Positions 20,924 to 27,738 of a stretch of DNA of 35,497 nt are shown one piece after another. The notes under the pieces were generated by a model. The model did not search any database, was not told the origin of the DNA, and saw only the letters and a program-made list of their open reading frames with translations. A program made the position numbers and the translations under genes. Within the stretch, counting starts at the first letter, position 1. Each line of letters begins with the position of its first letter. Source of the DNA: a virus; IMG/VR virus record IMGVR_UViG_3300028840_001074, positions 1 through 35,497 of that record; one strand, written 5' to 3'.

Positions 20924-20965
20924 CAAAAACAGAAAAACCCCGACCCGCCGTGAGGCGAGCCGGGG
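20924..20965 (-). terminator. Intrinsic terminator of the 21874-20972 leftward genes
   Basis: Arms CCCCGACCCGCC (20938-20949) and GGCGAGCCGGGG (20954-20965) pair with two mismatches around GTGA. On the minus strand the stem is followed by TTTTTCTG and then TTTTTG. It lies just after the 20972 stop. Confidence 0.8.
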
Positions 20966-20971
20966 GGGTTG

Positions 20972-21667
20972 TTACTTCTTCAGGATCAGGCCGGCGAGCA
21001 GTGCCTGCTTCTGTTCATCGCTCCAGCCCTTCAGGAGATCGCCCACGTTATCGGGCGTGATCTCCATCGGGGGCGCTGGCTCGGCCGCCCTTGTTTTCTT
21101 CGGCGGCGCGACCATCGCATCAATGGCCGCCATCACTGCATCGTAGCCAGTCCAGTCGGTGAATCCCTCCATGGTTTTCTTGATCTTCTCGCGTGGATCA
21201 ACCGCCACTGCTGCTGCGTGGGCGCGTTGCTTCTGAAATTTCTTCGCGGATTCAGTGTAGTAATCCTCTACGAACTTCTTCGCGTATCGCTTCACGCCCG
21301 CCTTCTTCAGCTCGCGGTGCACTGCCAAGGCAGCATTTGCGAAGTTGACAGGGGGCTGGAGGTTCTTGCGCTCCTCCTTCGTCGCTGCCTGCCGCGCATC
21401 TTGCAGTGCCTTGTTCTTGGCGCGTACGTCGCGGTCAACTTGCGGGTGCATTGGTGCGGTGACGATTAGCACGCTTACTTCCGAGCGACGCGGGCCGACG
21501 GGAAACTGCTCAAGCAATTCGGTCTGCTCTTTCTCTTCCCATTCGTTGGCTTTGTTGCTGGTGATGGCTTCGCATACCGCCGTGAGCTTGTGCCCACCGG
21601 CCGCCGCCGCTGCATCGTACGCGGCATTGATGGAGGTGACGACGTTGCTGATGATTTTCTTTTCCAT
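20972..21667 (-). CDS. Hypothetical protein, 231 residues
   Basis: Not recognised. The protein is rich in Ala, Lys and Glu and mostly helical. A central basic stretch KKAGVKRYAKKFVEDYYTESAKKFQKQR is notable, and a low-complexity linker (VAPPKKTRAAEPAPPM) precedes a C-terminal helix pair (VGDLLKGWSDEQKQALLAGLIL). It could be a structural or DNA-associated early protein. The ATG at 21667 follows CGGAGAA. The gene is followed by a strong terminator and preceded by a palindrome variant. Confidence 0.7.
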   Translation of the reverse strand: MEKKIISNVVTSINAAYDAAAAAGGHKLTAVCEAITSNKANEWEEKEQTELLEQFPVGPRRSEVSVLIVTAPMHPQVDRDVRAKNKALQDARQAATKEERKNLQPPVNFANAALAVHRELKKAGVKRYAKKFVEDYYTESAKKFQKQRAHAAAVAVDPREKIKKTMEGFTDWTGYDAVMAAIDAMVAPPKKTRAAEPAPPMEITPDNVGDLLKGWSDEQKQALLAGLILKK

Positions 21668-21685
21668 GATGTTCTCCGATTGGTT

Positions 21686-21702
21686 TTACAAAGGTCTTGT
21701 AT
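21686..21702. repeat. Dispersed palindrome, copy 14 (variant)
   Basis: TTACAAAGG-TCTTGTAT, about 20 bases before the 21667 start. Its surroundings (GATTGGTTT before, GTATG after) match copy 15, so the two are a near-identical pair. Confidence 0.75.
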
Positions 21703-21709
21703 GGCTGGC

Positions 21710-21874
21710 CTATCGGCCGATGACGCGCATGATGCGCAGTCCGATGATGCTTTGACGTTCCCGCTTTTCCTCCAGCATCCGCGCCGCTACGTCGTACATC
21801 TCGCGCTCGCGTTGCTTCCGATTCTGTTCCGCGACGTGGGCAATGTGGGCCGCGTGTTTGGGTGAATACTTCAT
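21710..21874 (-). CDS. Small basic helical protein, 54 residues
   Basis: I start at ATG 21874, behind GGAG at 5 bases (MKYSPKHAAHIAHVAEQ). The rest (NRKQREREMYDVAARMLEEKRERQ) is a highly charged helix ending in IIGLRIMRVIGR. A start at 21922 would run through the palindrome and is rejected. It is the first leftward gene of the block. Its HAAHIAHV motif recalls HEAHIAHI and HHIAHV in members D and E, though the rest differs. Function unknown. Confidence 0.6.
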   Translation of the reverse strand: MKYSPKHAAHIAHVAEQNRKQREREMYDVAARMLEEKRERQSIIGLRIMRVIGR

Positions 21875-21896
21875 CGTTGCTCCATGGTTGATTGGT

Positions 21897-21913
21897 TTAC
21901 AAAGGTCTTGTAT
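21897..21913. repeat. Dispersed palindrome, copy 15 (variant)
   Basis: TTACAAAGG-TCTTGTAT, upstream of the 21874 gene; near twin of copy 14. Confidence 0.75.
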
Positions 21914-21932
21914 GACCCTCACTTCTTAATGA

Positions 21933-22001
21933 GGGGCAGGGGGGTGGGGGGTAGGCGTCTGCGTGGGCGGGGGTTGGGGCCCCCCTTCAGGGCCCGCCCA
22001 C
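21933..22001. other. G-rich block with large hairpin
   Basis: G-runs at 21933-21951 (GGGGCAGGGGGGTGGGGGG) and 21964-21979 could form quadruplex DNA on the plus strand. GTGGGCGGG (21963-21971) and CCCGCCCAC (21993-22001) also pair as a 9-base stem. It lies between the leftward block and the rightward RHH promoter and may insulate them. Confidence 0.5.
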
Positions 22002-22018
22002 ATAGCCCAAGGCGATTT

Positions 22019-22047
22019 TTGAACTATACAGAGAACTGACGTATAAT
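22019..22047 (+). promoter_or_regulatory. Sigma70-like promoter of the RHH gene
   Basis: TTGAAC (22019-22024), 17-base spacer, TATAAT (22042-22047). The ATG lies 37 bases after the -10 box. The spacer begins TATACAGAG, similar to motifs near 4.7 and 10.0 kb. Confidence 0.75.
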
Positions 22048-22083
22048 TTCCGTCGTCCCTCACACATCGCTGGAGATCACGCC

Positions 22084-22257
22084 ATGGGCGCACACTCGAA
22101 GAAGGTTCGGATCAACGCTTATCTGAACGCCAAGCAGGACAGGTTCTTGCGGGAGAGGATGAGCCGCAACAGCACCACGTACGCCGAGGAGTTACGGCGT
22201 GCCGTTGAGCTTTACATGAAGTTGGTGGAGCGCAGTCGCGCCAAGCAGGCGGCCTAG
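22084..22257 (+). CDS. Ribbon-helix-helix (Arc/CopG-like) DNA-binding protein, 57 residues
   Basis: ATG 22084 follows GGAG and reads MGAHSKKVRINAYLNAKQDR, then FLRERMSRNSTTYAEELRR and AVELYMKLVERSRAKQAA. The beta strand VRINAYLN, helix KQDRFLRERMSR, turn and helix TYAEELRRAVELYMK are a textbook ribbon-helix-helix, a fold that binds palindromic operators as dimers. It is short, as expected for Arc-like repressors. The gene points right, alone between leftward genes, with its own sigma70 promoter. Its TAG is in the same CTAG as the stop of the leftward terminase. It is a candidate regulator of the dispersed palindrome or the intergenic dyads, which is inference. Confidence 0.8.
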   Translation: MGAHSKKVRINAYLNAKQDRFLRERMSRNSTTYAEELRRAVELYMKLVERSRAKQAA

Positions 22258-23651
22258 GTCCACCCTGCTGCCGAGGGGGGCGCTTGGACGTCCCACTTCG
22301 GCCTGCCGCGCATGACCCGCCCGAGCGCGGCGGAGTCCATGCCCAAGCACAGGTACTGGAGGGCGTCGGCCAGATCAGACCACGGGTGGGTCTTGGAGGG
22401 GAGTTCTTCGATGTCGCCGGTTTTCTTCCGGCGGTACTTGTACTCGTGCCCGAGCGCCCGGACCAGCATGGGGCACCCGTCGGGGTCGATGCGGATTGCC
22501 GGACCGCCGTCTATCTGCCGGAGGAACAGGCGCTCCACGGCGCGGAGCCGGGGGTCGATGTCGTTGGTCGGTGCCGGGACGGCCGAGAAACCCTCGCGGA
22601 ACAGGATGTCGAAGATGGATTCCTCGCCCATCTGGCCCTTGCTGCGTCCTGCCGGGTCGCCGATGAGGTGGTGGGACAGTCCCAGAAATCGCTGCGTGAG
22701 CAACTCTGGCGTCAGGTAGCGCGCGGCGAATTGCTCCACGCCCACATCGACGGCGGTGACTTCCTTGAAAATGTTGAGGCGGCCGTAGTTGTCTACCTGC
22801 CCGATGAGGGCTGCCGGGGTCCGGCCCCAGTCCGCGCCGAGCAGCAAGGGGCGCTCGGTCTGCGGTTCGATGCCCTTGACGAGGTGGAACCCGGGGATGA
22901 ACGTCTTGTTGAAGACGGCCTGACCGGAGAGGTCATCGCCGAATTTGCCGTGGACGTGGACCTTGATCCATTCCTCGGAGTGGCCATCCATCAGGCGCTC
23001 GTAGTAGTCGTCCGGCAGGTTCTCCCGGTTCTCGGCCTCGTCATCCAGCCCACCCGGCTGCTGCCAGAAACTCCACCCGTTGGGCAGGTTCAGCACGAGG
23101 TGCTCGTGCCAGTCGGAGCCGTCCGAGAAGGGGTTCGACTCGCCGAAGACCCCCTCCCACGTACAGCCGCCGACGGCCTTGGAGGGGAAACGGCCCACGC
23201 GGCCCATGACGGCGGCCACGGTGTCGTAGTTCAGCTCCCTGAATTCCGCGAGCCACGCCCCGGTCAACTGGAGCGACAGCAGGCGGCGCTGGTCTTCCTT
23301 GGTCTCGATGGGCATCAGGAGAATCTCGACCTTCAGCTTGGTGCCGTCATCGAGGGACTCATTAATATATATGGTGCTCTCTGCGACCTTGAAGCGGACG
23401 ATGGGGCGCAGAACTTGCTGGATATCGGGCAGGACGGTCTGTTTTAGCTGGGGGAGCGTGTTACGGATGACCGCCCAGCGGGTCCAGCGCACGCCGTTGA
23501 CGTCAGGTTGCTGGGCAAAGGCTCGCCGCATGAGTTCCATGATCATGCTGAAGGTTTTGCCGGAACCCAGTGGGCCGATGACGAAACGGCAGAAATCGTC
23601 GGAGAGGTGGAAATCTTCCAGTGTCGGGGGTGGCGTGTATTTGAGGTCCAT
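22254..23651 (-). CDS. terL: Terminase large subunit (DNA packaging motor)
   Basis: I start at ATG 23651 (MDLKYTPPPTLEDF), which forms TGATG with the upstream stop; an in-frame extension to 23942 is an Arg/Gly-rich shadow. The 465-residue protein has Walker A GPLGSGKT (26-33), a Walker B region LTGAWLAEFREL with Glu136, and a nuclease domain with LLLGADWG (Asp274), LIGDPAG (Asp332) and HPWSDLADALQYL (Asp426, Asp429). These are the usual ATPase and RNase-H-fold nuclease residues. It translocates phage DNA into the capsid and cuts it. It is transcribed away from the portal and capsid genes, an unusual direction for a packaging gene beside its structural cluster. Confidence 0.92.
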   Translation of the reverse strand: MDLKYTPPPTLEDFHLSDDFCRFVIGPLGSGKTFSMIMELMRRAFAQQPDVNGVRWTRWAVIRNTLPQLKQTVLPDIQQVLRPIVRFKVAESTIYINESLDDGTKLKVEILLMPIETKEDQRRLLSLQLTGAWLAEFRELNYDTVAAVMGRVGRFPSKAVGGCTWEGVFGESNPFSDGSDWHEHLVLNLPNGWSFWQQPGGLDDEAENRENLPDDYYERLMDGHSEEWIKVHVHGKFGDDLSGQAVFNKTFIPGFHLVKGIEPQTERPLLLGADWGRTPAALIGQVDNYGRLNIFKEVTAVDVGVEQFAARYLTPELLTQRFLGLSHHLIGDPAGRSKGQMGEESIFDILFREGFSAVPAPTNDIDPRLRAVERLFLRQIDGGPAIRIDPDGCPMLVRALGHEYKYRRKKTGDIEELPSKTHPWSDLADALQYLCLGMDSAALGRVMRGRPKWDVQAPPSAAGWT

Positions 23652-24169
23652 CAGGCGGCGTCTTCTTCTTCGACCGGCTCGTGGCCGCCCTCGACGGTGA
23701 TGCTCTTGTCCGGGGCGTTGTTGAAGTTGAAGATGATGCGGAAACCGTTGCCGCCGGTGCCGCCTGCCGCCTCGGCCTCGCCCACGCGGGCAAGGGACTT
23801 GAAGAGTTTCGCCGACTCGTTGCGGGCGGCGGCCGGGGTGTCGTCGTCCATGGCCATGTTGGCGATGCTCGGGAGCATTTCCTCCAGTGCCAGCTTGGCC
23901 TTGTACTGGATGCGGGACTCGGCGTTGTCCACCTTGGCCCACTCAGCGGCGGCCTCCTTGACCATTTTCTGGAAATTCGGCTGCTGGAGCAGCACTTTGG
24001 CCTGTTCCTCGTTGACGCCGAAACGCTGGAATATCTCCAGCGGGGGCTCCAGTTGCATGGCCAGTTCCGTGGCGAGCTGGGCCGAGAACGCATCCAGCCC
24101 CAAGGGCTTGGTTGCGAGAAGTTGCTCAAGCATTTCGTTCATGTTGACACTAACCGACTGATTAGCCAC
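23651..24169 (-). CDS. Probable terminase small subunit or packaging accessory protein
   Basis: The gene just upstream of the large terminase, with a stop overlapping its ATG. The GTG start at 24169 gives 172 residues; an ATG at 24142 (MNEMLEQLLATKPL) gives 163 and is about as likely, since neither has a strong ribosome site. The protein is mostly helical, with FGVNEEQAKVLLQQPNFQKMVKEAAAEW (about 50-77) resembling the DNA-binding helices of small terminases. A C-terminal GGTGGNGFRIIFNFN beta stretch and an acidic tail (VEEEDAA) follow. Role assigned from position and helical pattern, not from a firm family match. Confidence 0.62.
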   Translation of the reverse strand: MANQSVSVNMNEMLEQLLATKPLGLDAFSAQLATELAMQLEPPLEIFQRFGVNEEQAKVLLQQPNFQKMVKEAAAEWAKVDNAESRIQYKAKLALEEMLPSIANMAMDDDTPAAARNESAKLFKSLARVGEAEAAGGTGGNGFRIIFNFNNAPDKSITVEGGHEPVEEEDAA

Positions 24170-24208
24170 ACTTCGGCATAATAATTACAGACTTCGGTTG
24201 ATCCGTCT
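24170..24208. promoter_or_regulatory. Divergent start region of the packaging and structural genes
   Basis: Only 39 to 66 bases separate the leftward and rightward starts. It contains AT-rich CATAATAATTACAG. I see no good 17-spaced promoter in either direction, and neither gene has a clear ribosome site. A promoter for the rightward genes is expected here or inside the 24142-24169 start of the leftward gene. Confidence 0.35.
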
Positions 24209-26299
24209 ATGGCAAGTGGCTTCCTCAAGGTTGTAGGGCCCGACGAACTGGCGCAACGCGATCAGCAGGAAATGGCCGCTGCTGAGGAGGTTCGCAGTGC
24301 CGAGGAGGCGGAGTGGGCGTCGCCGCTGGCCGCGTTTGTACGCAAGAAATTCGAGCAGTTCCGCAACCACCGCTCGGCCGAGAAACTGAACGACAGGTAT
24401 CTGTTCGCGCTGCGTTCCTACAAGGGGCAGTACGGGGCGAAGAAGCTCAACGAGATACGCCAGTTCGGGGGGAGCGAGGTCTTCGCCCGCATGACTTCCA
24501 TCAAGTGCCGGGGCGCGACCGCCCTGTTGCGCGACGTGTACGTGGGGCCGGACAAGACGTGGGAGGTTGCCCCCACGCCCGTGCCGGAGTTGCCCGAGGA
24601 CATCGTGGGCAACGTGGACATGCTGGTGAACACCGAGGTCCAGACGCTCCAGCAGACAGGGCAGCCCGTGCCGCCCGAGGCGCTGGAGGCCCGCCGCAGG
24701 CAGTTGATAGACGCGGCCATGACGGCGGCGCAGAAGCGGGCGGCGGACCACGCCAGCAAAGCGGGCGAGAAACTCGACGACCTGCTTACCGAGGGTGGGT
24801 TCTACTCCGCCTTCACCGAGTTCCTGATGGACCTCCCCATATTTCCGTTCGCGTGCATCAAGGGTCCGGTGGTGCAGAACTCCACCGAGGTGAAGTGGGT
24901 GGAGGGGGCCATGGACGTGCAGCAGGTGCCGAGGATGTTCTGGCACCGGGTATCACCGTTCGACGTGATGTTCTCGCCGGGGGCCAATGACCCGGAAGAC
25001 GTAGAAGTTCTGGAGCGGGTGCGGTTCAAGCGGGCGGACCTCGACGCGCTGATAGGCGTCCCGGGGTACGACGAGGACGCGATACGCCGCGTGCTGGAGG
25101 ACTACTCCACCGGCCACCACGAGCATCTGGACCCGACCGACGCCGAGCGGGCCGACATGGAGAAGCGGGAAGACCCCGCCCGCAACCAAGAGGGGGTCAT
25201 TGACGGGCTGGAGTTTCACGGCACGGTGCAGGGCTCCCTCCTGCTGGACTTCGGCTTCACTGAAGATCAAATCCCCGACCCCGTGCGCGAGTTCTCCGTG
25301 GTGGTCTGGCTCATCGGCCGCTACGTCATCAAGGTCCAGTTGAACCCCAACCCGAAAAAGAAGACCGGGTACTACTTCACCAGTTTCGAGAAAGTCCCGG
25401 GCAGCCTCTACGGCAGTGGCGTGCCGGACATCATTGCCGACGTGCAAGAGGTGGGCAACGCGGCGTTCCGGTCGCTGGTCAACAACATGTCGATCGCGTC
25501 CGGGCCGCAGGTGATGATCAACGAGGATCGCATCTCGCCCACGATGGACTCCGACCGCCTCTACCCGTGGAAACGCTGGCGCTACACCAATGACCCGCTG
25601 GGGTCGTCCAGCCGCAACGAGAAACCGATCGACTTCTTCCAGCCCAGCTCCAATTCGCAGGAGTTGATGGCCGTCTTCCAGAAAATGTCTGACATCGCCG
25701 ACGAGGTGTCGGCCATCCCCCGCTACATCACCGGGAGTGAAAAAGTGGGCGGGGCGGCCAGTACCGCCTCGGGCCTGAGCATGCTGATGAACAACGCCAG
25801 CAAGGTGTTGCAGAACGTGGCGGCCAGCATCGACCGCGATGTCATGGAGCCGCTGCTTCAGGATTTGTACCACATGGTCATGCTCACGGACACCACCGGG
25901 CTGTTCCGGGGGGATGAGAAAATCCGCGTGAAAGGCGTCTCGGTCGCCATGCAGCGCGAGACCGAGCGGATGCGGAAACTGGAGTTCCTCTCCCTCACCA
26001 ACAACCCAATCGACCAACAAATCGTTGGAATCTCCGGGCGAGCCAAGGTTCTGAAGGCAATCGCCGACGACCTCGGAATGCCGGGAGACGATATCGTGCC
26101 AAGCGAGCAGCAGCTCATGGCACAACAGCACGAAATGGCAGCCCAGCAGCAGGCAGCCGCTCAGGCCCAAGGAAACCAGCCGCCCGGCATGGCCGGACCC
26201 GGTGCGGGTGCGCCTGAACGCGCCACCGACAACGCTGCCAGAACGAGAACACCGACAGCCGTCGCACGGCAAGCCGGTGGTGGGCCCCAGCCGGGGTAA
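24209..26299 (+). CDS. Portal protein (head-tail connector)
   Basis: 696 residues, the size of podovirus portals. The N-terminal helical part and LNEIRQFGGSEVFARMTSIKCRGATALLRDVY, the later FWHRVSPFDVMFSPGANDPEDVEVLERVRFKRADL, and GSLYGSGVPDIIADVQEVGNAAFRSLVNNMSIASGPQV follow the pattern of phage portals. The segment PSSNSQELMAVFQKMSDIADEVSAIPRYITGSE is also typical. The C-terminus is Gln/Ala/Pro-rich and disordered. It forms the ring through which DNA enters and leaves. The start ATG at 24209 lacks an obvious ribosome site. Confidence 0.88.
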   Translation: MASGFLKVVGPDELAQRDQQEMAAAEEVRSAEEAEWASPLAAFVRKKFEQFRNHRSAEKLNDRYLFALRSYKGQYGAKKLNEIRQFGGSEVFARMTSIKCRGATALLRDVYVGPDKTWEVAPTPVPELPEDIVGNVDMLVNTEVQTLQQTGQPVPPEALEARRRQLIDAAMTAAQKRAADHASKAGEKLDDLLTEGGFYSAFTEFLMDLPIFPFACIKGPVVQNSTEVKWVEGAMDVQQVPRMFWHRVSPFDVMFSPGANDPEDVEVLERVRFKRADLDALIGVPGYDEDAIRRVLEDYSTGHHEHLDPTDAERADMEKREDPARNQEGVIDGLEFHGTVQGSLLLDFGFTEDQIPDPVREFSVVVWLIGRYVIKVQLNPNPKKKTGYYFTSFEKVPGSLYGSGVPDIIADVQEVGNAAFRSLVNNMSIASGPQVMINEDRISPTMDSDRLYPWKRWRYTNDPLGSSSRNEKPIDFFQPSSNSQELMAVFQKMSDIADEVSAIPRYITGSEKVGGAASTASGLSMLMNNASKVLQNVAASIDRDVMEPLLQDLYHMVMLTDTTGLFRGDEKIRVKGVSVAMQRETERMRKLEFLSLTNNPIDQQIVGISGRAKVLKAIADDLGMPGDDIVPSEQQLMAQQHEMAAQQQAAAQAQGNQPPGMAGPGAGAPERATDNAARTRTPTAVARQAGGGPQPG

Positions 26300-26325
26300 T
26301 ACAGCAAAAAAAGTGGAGACATCTC

Positions 26326-26640
26326 ATGAAAAGTTACGCAAAAGGCGGACAGAGGATGCGGATCGCATCGGCCGCACCCTCCGAGAAAGACCGCAAGTCG
26401 TTCCTGAAGAATGACTCTCGCACGGGGGAAAATACCGGGCACATGGGTGGTGAGTGTGTGTCCGGCCTCGGGAAAGGCGGCGTTACACGCGCTGCCAAGT
26501 CCGGCAGTCAGTCCAAGCTCCCCGTCTCCGACCGCACCGCGAGTGCGAAAGAGGCAAACCGGAAATACCTTGGCGTCAACGGTGCCGGGGTCACGCTGAA
26601 CCCATCTCCGTCGGGTTCCAAGACGAACTACGACAAGTGA
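26326..26640 (+). CDS. Small basic protein, 104 residues
   Basis: Starts at ATG 26326 behind GGAG (MKSYAKGGQRMRIASAAP). The protein is very rich in Gly, Ser, Lys and Arg and likely disordered. The final GVTLNPSPSGSKTNYDK has no known domain. It is the first of three small basic proteins between portal and scaffold, so a virion or DNA-associated role is plausible. Not recognised. Confidence 0.65.
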   Translation: MKSYAKGGQRMRIASAAPSEKDRKSFLKNDSRTGENTGHMGGECVSGLGKGGVTRAAKSGSQSKLPVSDRTASAKEANRKYLGVNGAGVTLNPSPSGSKTNYDK

Positions 26641-26648
26641 GGTGAGTG

Positions 26649-27254
26649 ATGGCTAGAGGAGCAGGAGCACGAATCGGGTATGGTCAGAAGGACAAGACCG
26701 AAAAACCCAGAGACCCCAAGCTGAAGCAGCCGGGGGAGTCCCGGGAAGCCTACAAGGCGCGTTCCGAGAAGGCGGCGAAAGCCAGCCGCGACAAACTCGC
26801 CGAGACCATGCGGCAGAAAACCGCAGAGGGTAAAGCGCGTCGGTATGGTTCAGGGTCGTCCACGGCGGAAACCAAGTCCACGAAGCCCAGTCGCACCGTG
26901 ACGGAAAAGTCGGCTTCCATGACCACGCCGTCCGGCGGCAAGGCCACGATGTCGTGGTCCCGCAACAAGGGCCCGTCCAGCGTGACGATCAAGGGGGCCA
27001 ACCCCAACCCGGTCAAGCGAGCGACCAAGACCCGCTCGGCGATCGACCGGCCCAAAGCACCCAAGGCGGCGACGACCGGCGGCGGTGGCCAAGCTCGCCA
27101 CGACGCTGGCAAGGGCATGTCCCAGCGCCCGGGCGTTGGTAGCGCCGCAGGCGGTGGCAATTCATCCAAGGGCCGCAAGCTGCTGTCCAAACTGGGCAAG
27201 GCGTGGCGCAACCGCGACGCCGACAAAGCCCGCAAAGAATGGGGAATCGACTGA
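26649..27254 (+). CDS. Basic, low-complexity protein, 201 residues
   Basis: The ATG at 26649 (GAGG before it; a GTG one codon earlier is possible) gives a chain rich in Lys, Arg, Ser, Thr and Gly: RGAGARIGYGQKDKTEKPRDPK at the start, repeated KPSRTVTEKSASM-type stretches, and LLSKLGKAWRNRDADKARKEWGID at the end. The composition suggests an unstructured, nucleic-acid-binding virion protein such as one packaged with DNA. The stop overlaps the next ATG as TGATG. Not recognised. Confidence 0.65.
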   Translation: MARGAGARIGYGQKDKTEKPRDPKLKQPGESREAYKARSEKAAKASRDKLAETMRQKTAEGKARRYGSGSSTAETKSTKPSRTVTEKSASMTTPSGGKATMSWSRNKGPSSVTIKGANPNPVKRATKTRSAIDRPKAPKAATTGGGGQARHDAGKGMSQRPGVGSAAGGGNSSKGRKLLSKLGKAWRNRDADKARKEWGID

Positions 27255-27526
27255 TGGCTACTTTTCTGGCAAAGCCCACCTCGTCCAAGACGTCTCACCC
27301 CAAACGGGGCAAGACGCCCGGGCGCGACAAGGCTGTTCGGACCAAGACTGGTTACGAGCAGGACGTTGACTCTTTCATGAAGCGGATCGCTACAGGGAAG
27401 GACGACGAAATGGAAGCCACTGAACGCCAGCTCACGGGCTGGTACGGCAAAGGCCCACGCCCTGAACCACAGGAGCCGAAGGGTGCGCCGAATCTTCAGG
27501 GCTCGCACCCGCTGAGGGTCCGTTGA
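27254..27526 (+). CDS. Small basic protein, 90 residues
   Basis: Starts at ATG 27254 in a TGATG overlap (MATFLAKPTSSKTSHPKRGK). It is basic at the N-terminus, then helical (GYEQDVDSFMKRIATGKDDEMEATERQLTGW) and Pro-rich at the end. The stop overlaps the TTG start of the next gene. Not recognised; position suggests a structural or assembly role. Confidence 0.62.
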   Translation: MATFLAKPTSSKTSHPKRGKTPGRDKAVRTKTGYEQDVDSFMKRIATGKDDEMEATERQLTGWYGKGPRPEPQEPKGAPNLQGSHPLRVR

Positions 27527-27738
27527 TTACGACCCCTGAACAACGAGAGGCGATCCTGCGTCTTCGTCACACGCAGGATTTCCAGCTTTTTATCGAATTA
27601 CTGGCCGATTATGGCCAGAGTGCGACCGAGCGTCTCATCAACACCGAACATCTGGATGAGGTGGACGTGCTTCGTGGGCAGGCGAGGGCTATCGGTCACA
27701 TCATGGCTGCCATCAACAAAGTGACGAGGGAAACGTAA
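27523..27738 (+). CDS. Small helical protein, 71 residues, TTG start
   Basis: TTG at 27523 overlaps the upstream TGA as TTGA; GAGGG lies before it. The sequence (M)ITTPEQREAILRLRHTQDFQLF, then IELLADYGQSATERLINTEH and LDEVDVLRGQARAIGHIMAAI is all-helical with heptad-like leucines. Similar small helical proteins occur in podovirus structural regions between portal and scaffold. The stop overlaps the scaffold ATG as TAATG. Function unknown. Confidence 0.68.
   Translation: MITTPEQREAILRLRHTQDFQLFIELLADYGQSATERLINTEHLDEVDVLRGQARAIGHIMAAINKVTRET

Larger units (their letters stand above)
20212..20935. other. Large intergenic region: candidate replication origin or control region
   Basis: About 700 bases with no convincing gene. 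It contains an AT-rich core (about 20514-20570), several CTCCTCAGTG/CACTGAGGAG dyads, at least five CTCAAAAA-type runs (near 20428, 20630, 20642, 20923) and an inverted pair CAGTATCAAAAA (20348-20359) and TTTTTGATACTG (20677-20688). There is also a hairpin CGTGGGC-aca-GCCCACG (20841-20857). This combination of iteron-like repeats, dyads and AT-rich DNA upstream of replication genes fits an origin, but no function is shown. A weak leftward promoter TTACGC-18-TAAAAT (20104... on the minus strand, 20399-20404 and 20375-20380) is possible. Confidence 0.5.

Noticed and set aside
22284-23447. 387-codon rightward frame inside the terminase gene
   Set aside because: It overlaps the whole conserved terminase on the other strand and has no recognisable protein pattern.
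23652-23942. N-terminal extension of the large terminase frame
   Set aside because: The extension is Arg/Gly/Pro-rich and overlaps the small-terminase-like gene; the ATG at 23651 gives the expected start and a TGATG coupling.
24953-26272. 439-codon open frame antisense to the portal gene
   Set aside because: It is a shadow of GC-rich codon use: rich in His, Val, Arg and Gly, with no motif or ribosome site, and the portal frame is clearly the real one.
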